From assembly GCA_964553875.1 (NCBI GenBank), contig CAZKNH010000003.1:1-64000 (forward strand): 64,000 nt of DNA, written 5' to 3'. Of this stretch, positions 15,716 through 24,700 are shown piece by piece (position 1 is the first letter of the stretch; the number at the start of each line of letters is the position of its first letter). A program made the position numbers and the translations under genes. Source of the stretch: ZC4RG20 sp964553875 (GTDB lineage: Bacteria > Pseudomonadota > Gammaproteobacteria > Steroidobacterales > Rariloculaceae). The notes beneath the pieces are model-generated. The model worked only from the letters and a program-made list of their open reading frames with translations, searched no databases and was not told the DNA's origin.

Positions 15716-16809
15716 GACTCGCCAAGGTCGGCATCGTCGGCGGAGGTCAGCTCGGCCGCATGCTCGCGCTCGCGGGCTATCCGCTCGGGATCGAATGCGT
15801 GCTGCTCGACCCGAGCCCCGATTCGCCGGGCGGACAGGTCGCACGCGCGAAGACCGCCGCGCTCGACGATCACGGAGCGATCGACGCGCTCGCGCGGGAG
15901 GTCGACGTCGTGACCGTCGAGATCGAGAACGTTCCGGCCGCCGCGCTCGCGGCGGCCGCGCGGCACGCGCCGGTCTTTCCGCCGCCAGCCGCGATCGAGG
16001 CGGCACAGGACCGTCTCGTCGAGAAACAGCTGTTCGGCTCGCTCGGGATTCCGACCGCCGCCTACGTTCCGGTCGAGCGTCCTCCGGATCTCGAGCGGGC
16101 GGCCGCCGAGCTCGGCCTGCCGATCGTGCTGAAGGCGCGGCGGCTCGGCTACGACGGCAGGGGGCAGCGCGTCGTCCGGCGCGCCGAGGATCTCGCGAGC
16201 GCATGGAGGGAGCTCGGCGAGGCGCCGTCGGTCGCCGAGGCGTGGGTGGAGTTCGAACGCGAGCTGTCCCTCGTGGCGGTCCGCGGCGCGGACGGCGAGC
16301 GGGCGTACTACCCGCTCGCCGAGAACGTGCACCGCGACGGCATCCTGCACACGTCCGTCGCGCCGTTCGAGGATCGAGCCCTGCAAAAGCTCGCCGAAGG
16401 CTGGCTCGATGCGCTGTTCGACCGCCTCGACTACCGAGGCGTGCTCACCGTCGAGTTCTTTCACGCCGGCGGTTCGTTGCTCGCCAACGAGATGGCGCCG
16501 CGCGTGCACAACTCGGGGCACTGGACGATCGAGGGTGCGGTAACGAGTCAGTTCGAGAATCACCTGCGCGCCGTGCTCGGCTGGCCGCTCGGCGAGACGG
16601 CCGCGCGCGGCCACGCGGCGATGCTGAACCTGCTCGGACGGCTTCCGTCCGTCGAGCAGCTGCTCCGCGTGACGGGTGCCCGGGTACACATCTATGGCAA
16701 AGCACCGCGGCCCGCGCGCAAAATCGGTCACGTGACGCTCGTCGATTCGAACCGCGAGCGGCTGCTTCAGCGCCTCGAAGCGTTGCAGTCCGTGATACAG
16801 GTCGCGTAG
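15712..16809 (+). CDS. purK: N5-CAIR synthetase PurK
   Basis: An ATP-grasp enzyme that carboxylates AIR to N5-CAIR with bicarbonate. The 365-residue protein begins KVGIVGGGQLGRMLALAG, followed by the ATP-grasp segments PIVLKARRLGYDGRGQ and the metal-binding NEMAPRVHNSGHWTIEGA. Its ATG overlaps the purE stop, so the pair is translated in a coupled fashion. The product is the substrate of PurE. Confidence 0.96.
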   Translation: MRLAKVGIVGGGQLGRMLALAGYPLGIECVLLDPSPDSPGGQVARAKTAALDDHGAIDALAREVDVVTVEIENVPAAALAAAARHAPVFPPPAAIEAAQDRLVEKQLFGSLGIPTAAYVPVERPPDLERAAAELGLPIVLKARRLGYDGRGQRVVRRAEDLASAWRELGEAPSVAEAWVEFERELSLVAVRGADGERAYYPLAENVHRDGILHTSVAPFEDRALQKLAEGWLDALFDRLDYRGVLTVEFFHAGGSLLANEMAPRVHNSGHWTIEGAVTSQFENHLRAVLGWPLGETAARGHAAMLNLLGRLPSVEQLLRVTGARVHIYGKAPRPARKIGHVTLVDSNRERLLQRLEALQSVIQVA

Positions 16810-16851
16810 TCGGGCGATACCGGTCGAATCCCGTAGGGGTTTGTATTAGGC

Positions 16852-16900
16852 TTCGGCCGTTGGCGATCGGAAGGCGCCTTCGGCCGCCGGCGATCGGATA
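16852..16900. repeat. Two-unit direct repeat upstream of the ExeA-like gene
   Basis: CTTCGGCCG(TT/CC)GGCGATCGGA occurs twice, 28 bases apart, in the gap between purK and the ATPase gene. Each unit contains the palindrome CGATCG. It could be a regulatory site or a simple duplication; nothing further is visible. Confidence 0.5.
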
Positions 16901-16960
16901 GCGTCGGATCGCTCCTCCGCTGACGCCGTTATCGACGAGGACGTGGCGGATTTCAGGACG

Positions 16961-18454
16961 ATGTACTGCGAGCTGTTCAAACTCAAGGAACCGCCTTTTC
17001 GGCTCACGCCGGATCCGCAATTCCTGTTCGCGAGCAAGCAGCACGCACGCGCCAAGGCGTACATGGAGTCCACGATCTGGCTCGCGGACGGATTCGTCGT
17101 CATCACGGGCGAAATCGGTTCCGGCAAGACGACGCTGATCGAGAGCTTCCTGAGCGAGCTTCCTAAGGACGTCGTCCTCGCGCACGTGAACCAGACGCAG
17201 CTTTCGCCGGTCGAGTTCCTGCAGGCGCTGCTCGTCGAGTTCGGCTTTCAGCCGTTCCGCATGCGCAAGGTCGAGCTGATGACGATGCTGCGCGATTACA
17301 TGATCGAGCAGTATGCAGCCGGCAAGAAGATTCTGCTGGTCGTCGACGAAGCACAGAATCTCCCGCGCGCCGTGCTCGAGGAGATCCGCATGCTGTCGGG
17401 CATCGAGGCGCAGAAGGAGAAGCTGCTCAGGATCATCCTCGTCGGCCAGCCCGAGCTCTCGGCGAAGCTCGATTCGCCGCGGCTCGAGCAGCTCACGCAA
17501 CGAGTCCGGCTACGATTCCACCTCACGCCGCTCTCCAAGCGGGAGACGCGCGAATACGTGCTGCATCGGCTCGAAGTCGCAGGCGCCGAGGGGCGGCGCA
17601 TCTTCACCGACGACGCGCTCGACGTCGTGTTCCGCTACTCGGGCGGCGTTCCGCGGCTGACGAACATCATCTGCGACACGGCGATGCTCTGCGCCTTCGC
17701 CGAGGAAACCCCGATCGTCGATGCACGACTCGTGAAGGCCGCGGCGGAGGAGCTGCAGTGGGTCGAGTACAGCGTGCGCGCGCGCGACCGGATCTCGAGC
17801 ACCGGCAAATACTCGGCCGCGATTCCTGCCTCGTTCGCGTCGGTCGACCTGATGCTGCACGACGAGCTCGTCGCGCACGTGACTCTGACGCCGGGCCGCC
17901 TGATCATCGGCCGCACATCGGACAACGATCTGCAAATCCGCAGCAAGTTCATCTCCCGTCATCATGCGCAGATCATCACGGATCGTCATCAGACGGTCAT
18001 CGAGGACTTGAACAGCACGAACGGGCTCTATATCGGCTCGCGGCGCGTGAAGCGTCACGTGCTGCGTGACGGCGACGTCGTGCAACTCGGCGAGCACAGG
18101 CTCGTCTATCGTGAACGTCGCTCTGGCGTCGAGGGAGCCGATCGACTGTCGGACACGGGCTCGTTCCGCGTCGAAAGCGAAGACGAGTGGCTCGAAGACG
18201 ACGCGGCCTATGCCGACGAAGCCGACGACGCGCCGGCCCCCGACGTTACCGACGATGTCGCGGACAGGGACGCCGAGCTTGCGGCGACGGAGCCGCACGA
18301 CGCAGCATCGGGGAACGGCGCGGCGCCTGAAGAGCGCTCCGACGGCGAGCATTCGGATGCTCGGGCCGTCGACGATCGTGAACCCGAGCCGATCGACCGG
18401 GCGGGCCAGGATCTGCCGCCGCACGGCGAGGCCGTAACGGCCGTCGAGCGCTGA
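16961..18454 (+). CDS. ExeA/GspA-like AAA ATPase fused to an FHA domain
   Basis: A 497-residue protein. Residues 1-270 are an ExeA-type AAA ATPase: opening MYCELFKLKEPPFRLTPDP, Walker A GEIGSGKT (50-57), Walker B ILLVVDE (124-130). Residues about 305-385 are an FHA domain with the GR, SRHH and NSTNG phosphothreonine-binding residues (317-318, 332-335, 351-355). The last 110 residues are acidic and low-complexity. ExeA proteins help assemble type II secretion pores with peptidoglycan-binding GspB, but no secretion gene is near. The ATG is preferred over an upstream GTG because AGGA lies 3-6 bases before it and family members start here. It converges with three small genes on the minus strand. 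Confidence 0.85.
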   Translation: MYCELFKLKEPPFRLTPDPQFLFASKQHARAKAYMESTIWLADGFVVITGEIGSGKTTLIESFLSELPKDVVLAHVNQTQLSPVEFLQALLVEFGFQPFRMRKVELMTMLRDYMIEQYAAGKKILLVVDEAQNLPRAVLEEIRMLSGIEAQKEKLLRIILVGQPELSAKLDSPRLEQLTQRVRLRFHLTPLSKRETREYVLHRLEVAGAEGRRIFTDDALDVVFRYSGGVPRLTNIICDTAMLCAFAEETPIVDARLVKAAAEELQWVEYSVRARDRISSTGKYSAAIPASFASVDLMLHDELVAHVTLTPGRLIIGRTSDNDLQIRSKFISRHHAQIITDRHQTVIEDLNSTNGLYIGSRRVKRHVLRDGDVVQLGEHRLVYRERRSGVEGADRLSDTGSFRVESEDEWLEDDAAYADEADDAPAPDVTDDVADRDAELAATEPHDAASGNGAAPEERSDGEHSDARAVDDREPEPIDRAGQDLPPHGEAVTAVER

Positions 18455-18477
18455 CGCTCGGAAGGCTTTTCGCCGCT

Positions 18478-18705
18478 TCAGTTCCGGTCGTCGAACGCTT
18501 CCCGGCTGCGGCTCGTTCGATACCCCCAGCGCCTCAACAGCACGACGAGCCCTCCCGTCAGGCACGACAGGCCGGCGAGCGTGAGGATCAACGACATCGG
18601 ACCTTTGCCGATGTAAAAGCCTGCCGCAAGCCCTGCCGCGCCGATGCCCATGTACGTGAACGGCAAGGCCTCGTACACGCGCTTGTCGAGCCAGACGCCT
18701 CTCAT
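18478..18705 (-). CDS. Small two-helix membrane protein, unknown
   Basis: A 75-residue protein with two predicted membrane helices (about residues 17-34 and 38-60) and a basic C-terminal tail. I do not recognise a family. Its ATG overlaps the stop of the gene upstream (ATGA), which argues that it is real and co-translated. It ends 23 bases from the convergent ExeA-FHA gene. Confidence 0.65.
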   Translation of the reverse strand: MRGVWLDKRVYEALPFTYMGIGAAGLAAGFYIGKGPMSLILTLAGLSCLTGGLVVLLRRWGYRTSRSREAFDDRN

Positions 18706-18974
18706 CGGTCGCCCCCGTGCCGTCGGCCGCGCTGCGGCCGATCGTCGTGAACGTCTCCCGGCCGGACGCGGGCCGCGCGTGCACGACCGGTGAGCGCTCG
18801 CAGCTTGTCGTGTGCCTCGAGCATGTGCCTGAGCAGCGAAGGCTCCCACGAATCGATCGAGAGCCGCCTCACCTCGTCCTTCGACAGGCTTCTGAGCACG
18901 GTGTCGTCGAGCCCGTCGCCGCGGGAAGCGGCTTTCGCCGCAGGCTTCGTAAGCGTCCTTCGCTCCTTCGCCAT
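18702..18974 (-). CDS. Small basic protein, unknown
   Basis: A 90-residue protein: Lys/Arg/Ala-rich first 18 residues, a probable amphipathic helical middle (residues 22-62, containing DDTVLRSLSKDEVRRL) and a very basic C-terminus rich in Arg, Gly and His. No known domain is recognised. It sits 29 bases after the 64-residue gene and overlaps the membrane protein gene downstream, so all three look like one operon. Confidence 0.6.
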   Translation of the reverse strand: MAKERRTLTKPAAKAASRGDGLDDTVLRSLSKDEVRRLSIDSWEPSLLRHMLEAHDKLRALTGRARAARVRPGDVHDDRPQRGRRHGGDR

Positions 18975-19003
18975 CGTCCGCTTCCTGCCGACAGCCGCTT
19001 CGG

Positions 19004-19198
19004 CTAAGCGCCACCGCGCTTCGCGCCGAAAAGACCGAGCAGTCTCGACAACAGCGAGTGCTCGAGGCCGTCGACCGCGAGGTCGGCCTCACTCCGCAGC
19101 ATCGCGAGCAGGCGTTCCTCGCCGGGCTCGAGAATCGGCCGAACGAAGTCGGCCTCGGTCAGCGTATCGTCGAATTCCATGACACGCGTTCGAGTCAT
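19004..19198 (-). CDS. Small acidic protein, unknown
   Basis: A 64-residue protein. The first 35 residues are acidic (MEFDDTLTEADFVRPILEPGE) and the rest is a Leu-rich helix ending FGAKRGGA. It is the first gene of a three-gene minus-strand operon of small unknown proteins. No family is recognised; coding is supported mainly by its place in the operon. Confidence 0.55.
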   Translation of the reverse strand: MTRTRVMEFDDTLTEADFVRPILEPGEERLLAMLRSEADLAVDGLEHSLLSRLLGLFGAKRGGA

Positions 19199-19260
19199 CG
19201 TCGCACCGACGATACCCGCGAGGGGGAAGCCTCGCAGTGACTCGAATCACAGGAAACATA

Positions 19261-19288
19261 GCCGCCGCTAGACATAACGAGCGGCGGC
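19261..19288 (-). terminator. Probable terminator after tldD
   Basis: GCCGCCGCT / AGCGGCGGC form a perfect 9-base-pair stem with a 10-base loop, about 20 bases beyond the tldD stop. Read on the minus strand it is followed by TATGTTTCC, a weak U-rich run. Confidence 0.55.
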
Positions 19289-19307
19289 GACGAGCGCGCG
19301 GTGCGCG

Positions 19308-20798
19308 TCAGGCTTCCGTGCCCCCGACGGTCAACGAATCGATCTTCAGGGTCGGCTGGCCGACGCCGACCGGCACGGACTGCCCGTCCTTGCCGCAGAC
19401 GCCGATTCCAGGATCGAGCTCGAGGTCGTTGCCGACCATCGACACCCGCGTCAGCACCTCGGGACCGCTGCCGATCAGCATTGCGCCCTTGATCGGCCGA
19501 GTCTTCTTGCCCTTCTCGATCAGGTACGCCTCGCTCGCCGAGAACACGAACTTGCCGGACGTGATATCGACCTGACCGCCGCCGAAGTTCGGTGCATAGA
19601 TCCCGCGCTCGACGGACGCGATGATCTCGTCGGGGTCGTGATTGCCGGCGAGCATGTACGTGTTCGTCATGCGCGGCATCGGCGCATAGGCATACGACTC
19701 GCGGCGCCCGTTGCCCGTCGGCGCCTGCTTCATCAACCGCGCGTTCAGCTTGTCCTGCATGTAGCCGACGAGCACACCCTTCTCGATCAGCGTCGTGCAC
19801 GAAGTCGGCGTGCCCTCGTCGTCGATGCTCAACGAGCCGCGTCGGCCGGGCAGCGTGCCGTCGTCGACGACCGTGCAGGCTTCCGTCGCGACCCGCTCGC
19901 CGATCCGGCCGCTGAACGCGGACGTGCGCTTCCGGTTGAAATCCCCTTCGAGCCCGTGGCCGATCGCTTCGTGCAGCAGCACGCCGGGCCAGCCCGGGCC
20001 GAGCACGACCGGCATGTTGCCGGCAGGCGCCTGCACCGCTTCGAGGTTCACGTTCGCCTGACGGACGGCCTCGCGCGCGAGCCGCTCCGCGAGGTTGTTG
20101 TCGACGATGAGGCTGTAGTCCCCGCGCCCGCCGCCGCCGGCATAGCCCTGCTCGCGACGGCCGTTCTGCTCGACGATCACCGAGACGTTCAACCGGACGA
20201 GCGGGCGGACGTCGGCCGCGAGCACACCGTCCGACGTGCGGATCAGCACGAGCTCGTAGACGCCGGCGAGACTGCCGACGACCTGGATCACGCGCGGGTC
20301 GAGCTTGCGGACATAGCGATCGAGATGCGCGAGCAGCTCGACCTTACGCTTGTCGTCGAGGGTCGGCAGCGGATCGACTGCCGGATAGAGCCCGCGCCCG
20401 CGGACCGGCGATGCGACCTTCACGCGGCCTTCACCGCCGCTCTTCGCGATGCCGCGCGCCGCCTCCGCGGCGTCGAGCAGCGATTCGGCATCGATCTGGT
20501 CCGCATACGCGAAGCCGGTCTTCTCGCCGACGATCGCGCGCACGCCGACGCCCTGGTCGATGCTGAACACGCCTTCCTTGACCTTGCCGTCCTCGACGGA
20601 CCAGCTTTCGTAGCGCGTGCTCTGGAAGTAGAGATCGGCGTAATCGAGCTTACGCGCCATGAGCTCGCTCATCGCGCGGTCGAGCACGGCGAGGTCGAGC
20701 CCGGCGGGCTCGAGCAGCCCCCGCTGCACGATCGTGAGCGGATCCGCGTCGGGCGCGGCGACGAGCGGTGCGGTCAATTCTCGAAGCTGGATCATCAC
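19308..20798 (-). CDS. tldD: Metalloprotease TldD
   Basis: Catalytic subunit of the TldD/TldE protease. The 496-residue protein carries the zinc motif HEAIGHGLEGD (HExxxH) in the centre, preceded by PVVLGPGWPGVLLH, and the conserved C-terminal region VDITSGKFVFSASEAYLIEKG. The length is normal (about 480). It starts one base after the nit stop, the last gene of the chain maf-rng-yhdP-nit-tldD. Its partner PmbA is encoded separately at 13.9-15.2 kb; in pseudomonads the two lie closer. Confidence 0.95.
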   Translation of the reverse strand: MMIQLRELTAPLVAAPDADPLTIVQRGLLEPAGLDLAVLDRAMSELMARKLDYADLYFQSTRYESWSVEDGKVKEGVFSIDQGVGVRAIVGEKTGFAYADQIDAESLLDAAEAARGIAKSGGEGRVKVASPVRGRGLYPAVDPLPTLDDKRKVELLAHLDRYVRKLDPRVIQVVGSLAGVYELVLIRTSDGVLAADVRPLVRLNVSVIVEQNGRREQGYAGGGGRGDYSLIVDNNLAERLAREAVRQANVNLEAVQAPAGNMPVVLGPGWPGVLLHEAIGHGLEGDFNRKRTSAFSGRIGERVATEACTVVDDGTLPGRRGSLSIDDEGTPTSCTTLIEKGVLVGYMQDKLNARLMKQAPTGNGRRESYAYAPMPRMTNTYMLAGNHDPDEIIASVERGIYAPNFGGGQVDITSGKFVFSASEAYLIEKGKKTRPIKGAMLIGSGPEVLTRVSMVGNDLELDPGIGVCGKDGQSVPVGVGQPTLKIDSLTVGGTEA

Positions 20799-21608
20799 TC
20801 AAAGCTCTCGCCGGTGCGTGAGCACCGGAAACTGTTTGCGGAGGCGTTCCTGCCCGATCATATCGAGATCGGCGAACACGACGCCAGCGCCCTCCTCGCG
20901 GCACGCGAGCACGTCGCCCCACGGCCCAATGATCATCGAGTGACCGTAGGTCTTGCGGCCGCCGGCGTGCTCGCCCCATTGACCGGCCGCGACGATGAAC
21001 GCGAGCGATTCGATCGCGCGCGCCTGCAGCAGCGGCTGCCAATGCACGCGCCCCGTCGGCACGGTGAACGCCGCCGGCACGACGATGATCTCGGCGCCGA
21101 GCACGCCGAGCCGATGGAACAGCGCCGGGAAGCGCACGTCGTAGCAGATCGTCATGCCGATGCGGCCCACGGCCGTCTCGGCGATCACGACCCGCTCGCC
21201 GGGGACGGTCGTCGCCGACTCCCGATAGCTTTCGGCCTCCTGGCCGGGAATCGCGACGTCGAACAAGTGAATCTTGTCGTACGACGCGGCAACGGTGCCG
21301 TCGGGCGACAAAAGGTAGGACCTGGACGACGCTCGTTCGTTCCGGTCGCGGATCGGCACGGTCCCGCCGACGAGCCAGATGCCGTGTGTGCGCGCCTGCT
21401 CTGCGAGAAAGGCCTGCGCACGCCCGTCGCCGTGCGCTTCGGCCGCGGCGAGCCGCTCCGCGTCGTCGGCACCGAGAAACGCGAAATTCTCGGGCAGAAC
21501 CACGAGCCTCGCTCCGCCTTCCGCCGCTTGCGCGATCAGGCGCTCCGCCTCCGCGAGGTTGCGGTCGACGTCGCGCCCACTCGTCATTTGAATCGCTGCC
21601 GCTCTCAT
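20799..21608 (-). CDS. Nitrilase-superfamily carbon-nitrogen hydrolase (Nit-type)
   Basis: A 269-residue amidase of the nitrilase superfamily with a complete catalytic triad: Glu40 (LVVLPENFAF), Lys112 (SYDKIHLFD) and Cys155 (GMTICYDVRFP). The VHWQPLLQARAIES segment fits the Nit1/Nit2 group, some of which deaminate damaged glutathione or omega-amides. The exact substrate is not readable. The gene lies between yhdP and tldD as in Pseudomonas and relatives. The start is the Met directly before AAAIQM; 13 extra residues upstream would run into a dispersed repeat. Confidence 0.88.
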   Translation of the reverse strand: MRAAAIQMTSGRDVDRNLAEAERLIAQAAEGGARLVVLPENFAFLGADDAERLAAAEAHGDGRAQAFLAEQARTHGIWLVGGTVPIRDRNERASSRSYLLSPDGTVAASYDKIHLFDVAIPGQEAESYRESATTVPGERVVIAETAVGRIGMTICYDVRFPALFHRLGVLGAEIIVVPAAFTVPTGRVHWQPLLQARAIESLAFIVAAGQWGEHAGGRKTYGHSMIIGPWGDVLACREEGAGVVFADLDMIGQERLRKQFPVLTHRREL

Positions 21609-21623
21609 CGATCGATCCTGAAT

Positions 21624-21737
21624 GGGGTCAGAGCCCAACTCCTGCAATGGGTGTCGGCCGCCGTTCTCGCCTTCGGCTCCGACGTTGCGCGGGAAACGGC
21701 GGCCGACGCCATTTTCGCCGAAATCGGGTCGGAGCCC
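21624..21737. repeat. Dispersed inverted-repeat element, family A (degenerate)
   Basis: Lies in the gap between yhdP and nit. GGGGTCAGAGCCC at one end and GGGTCGGAGCCC at the other are in the same orientation. Inside is a perfect 13-base inverted repeat, GTCGGCCGCCGTT at 21653-21665 and AACGGCGGCCGAC at 21695-21707. It shares its core with the elements at 33.1 and 54.9 kb. Being inside an otherwise compact operon, it may modulate read-through. Confidence 0.7.
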
Positions 21738-21740
21738 ATT

Positions 21741-24700
21741 TCACCCGCCCGCCGCAGCCTCGGGCAAATCGGCGCATAACCGCCCCTGCGCCAGCTGCTC
21801 GGCCGAGAGGCGCTCGACGGCGGGCGCATCCCACGATCCGGTCACGCAATACGACGCGCGCCCGATGCCTTTCAACGGCTCCTTGAAGATCCGCGTGAAG
21901 ATCAAGAGCGCCGCGCCGACGCCTGGACCGCCGAGCAGACCGCCGACGGTCGGCAGCACTTTGCCGGGCTCCGTCGTGACGACGGCCTGCTGGCGGTAGT
22001 CCCGGTCGCGCAAGCCGATCCGCCCGGCGACGCCGATCTCGGCGACGGGACCCGTCACCTTGAAATTATCGGTATACGCGTTGCCGTCGATGATCGTGAA
22101 GTCGCCGGCCAGCGTGTCGAAGCCGAAGCCTCGGTTGAACACGTCACGGAAGTCGAGCAGGAGACGCCGCGGCAGCGCGGTGATGCTCATCAGCCCGACG
22201 ACGCGGCCCGCGCCCGGGTCGATGTCGAGCAGGCTGCCGGTCTCGAGCCTGAGCGACAGGTCGCCGCCCAGGTGCGCCATCCAGTCGTCGGTCGGCGCAC
22301 CCGGCCACCAGACGCTCGCGGTGATGTCCGCGCTCTCACCGGACGCGATCGGCTCGAGCGACAGCTCCGCGAGCGCGGCGGCGACGTCGGTCGCGTGCAG
22401 GTTGAACGCGAGGCGCGTCGTCTGGCCGTCCGGCCCCGAGAACCAGCCGCCGCTGCCGGTGACCGCGAACGCCGCGCTCCGGCTCTCGAACGACTCGAGA
22501 CGCAAGCCGAGCGGATCGGAACGAATGTCCGCGCGGAGCGAGCCGAAGCGCCGCGCGCCGAACCCGAACTCGGCGGCCGTCAGATCGAGCCCGAGCAGCC
22601 GCCGCGGATCCGTGCGGCCGGGTGCCGTGCCGGGGCCGTCCTCGTCGGCTGCCGGGCCGCCGCTCCGGCGCGGCATCAGATAGAGGCGGTCGAGGTCGGC
22701 GATGATCGAGGGGCGTCCACGCAGATCGCGCGGAACGCGGATCGAGCCCGCGACCGGTTTGCTCGAGATGTCGATGAGCCACTCCGCATCCGTTCGTTTG
22801 ACGTCGAGGCGCGCGGCGCCGATCTGCTGACCGAAAGCAGTGAAGTCACCGATCTCGAGCTCGGCCTCCGCGAAAATCTCGCCGAGCCCGGACTCGGCGA
22901 GGCTCGCGCGAGAGGTTGCGCTGCCCGCCGGACGCACGAGCGCGGCCCATGCGTCGAAATCGAGCTTCGGCACCGTGCCGTAGACGCCGAGCCCGCCCTC
23001 CGCGCGCGCGACCGGCAACGCGCCTCCGAGCGCGAGCGCGGCCGCCTCGAGCTCGAAGCCGTCGTCGCCCGGCACCATCGACAGCACGAAGCGCCGCGTC
23101 GCGCCCACGTAGCCCTCGACGTCGATCCCGCTCGCGTGAAGCGCGAGCTCGAGCTCGAGGCTCGTCGGCTCGCGGGCCGCCTTGTTGAACGGCTCGGGCA
23201 GATAGAGCGCGAGCCCCGAAAGGTTCGACGTGACATTGATTCGAAGCGGCGGTGCCTCGGCGCCGTCCGCCGTCGACGGCAGCAGCACGCTGCCGCGCCA
23301 ACGCGTCTGCCCGCCGGCGAGCCCGTCGAGCGGCACGCCGAATGCGCCGACGACCGCACCGGCCGTGACCTCCCCGTCGACGTCGATCCGCGAGCGATAG
23401 CCTGGTAAACCGGGCGGCGATACGCGCGCGGTGATCGGGCCGTCGAGGAAGATCCCGTCGATGTGCTCGGCCGTGACGACGCCGTCGCGAAACTCGATCG
23501 TGCCGGCGATCTCGCTGACCGCGGGGCTCACGCCCTCGATCGCGAGCGTGCCGTCCGCGATCGCGAGCGAAGCGTCGAGCGAGTACGCGCTCATCTCGTT
23601 GAGCGGCAACGCGAGCGAGAACGCAACGCGGCCCTCGCCCGACGAGGCATAAACGCGGTCGTAGCCGGGACCGAGCTGCCGTGCGATCGGCGGCGTAGTC
23701 TTCAGGAACGCGAGCACGTCGGCGAGCGGACCGAGCGTCTCGCTCTCGAGCGTCAGCACCGGTCGGCGCAGATCCGCGATGCCGACGCGGACGTCGTCGC
23801 CGACGTTGCCGAGCACGCGCCCCGCGCCCCGCGCCGAGAACGACGCGTTGACGAACTCGATCACGCCGTCGAGGTTCTCGGCGCGCGGCCACTCGCGCGC
23901 GTACCGGAGCACCGCGTCCTCGATGTTCGCCGCGACGCGAAACCTGCCCTCGCCGCCGTCGAACGGAAAGGCGCCGAGCGGGCCGACGAACGTGAGCTCC
24001 GCGGACGTCACTCTGCCGCCCTGGATCGAGTCGTCGAGCCATTCGACGACTTTCCGCGGCATCTTGTGGACCGGGAAGTAACGCTTCGCCGCGACCGCGT
24101 CGAACGCACCGACGTGGCTCACGAGGTCGAGCGTCGCGCCGCCGTCGTGCGGCAGCGTGAGCTCGAGACTCGAGCGGACCGTGGCATCCGCGTTCGTCAT
24201 CACGAGGTCGTCGCTGACGACCGTCACGCCGTCCGCGCCCGTGCGCCACACGATGAGGCCCGTCAGCTCGCCGACGTCGATCGGCGCGCGGAACAGCGCG
24301 GGCCAGTCGAGGCGTGCGCCGTGCGTGTCGAACGCGACTCGGCCGCTCGTCGAATCCGCGCGAAGCTCGCCCGAGAGCCCGACGAATCCCGGCGCGCGGC
24401 CCGACGCTGCGATCCCGAGACCGTCGAAGCGCGTGCTGAGCGCGTACGCGAAACCGTCATTGGCACGAGTCGCGGTGAGCTCGAGCATCGAGAGGTCGCC
24501 GCGCGGCGCGAGCTCGGCGAAACGCCTCGCCCATTCCGCGTCGGCATCGATCGCCGTGAGCGGCGCCAGGTCCTCGAGGCGCACGAACGTGCTGTCGACC
24601 CGGACGGCTCGGATCCCGCCGTCGTCGAGCTCGAGCTCGATCACCGTGTCGGCGTTCGACGGCCATGCTCGGCCGTCGCGCGTGATCTCGACGTCGTTCA

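Noticed and set aside
14164..16809. An 881-codon open frame running through pmbA antisense into purK
   Set aside because: Only the last 365 codons (PurK) have family features. The rest is Arg-rich antisense of pmbA, open because of the GC bias; PurK has its own ATG overlapping purE.
18702..19198. Toxin-antitoxin pair from the 64- and 90-residue genes
   Set aside because: Neither protein shows a toxin or antitoxin fold, and they sit with a third membrane protein gene; size alone is not evidence.
19638..21779. A 713-codon plus-strand frame across tldD and nit
   Set aside because: Antisense shadow of two clear genes; no start context or recognisable domain.
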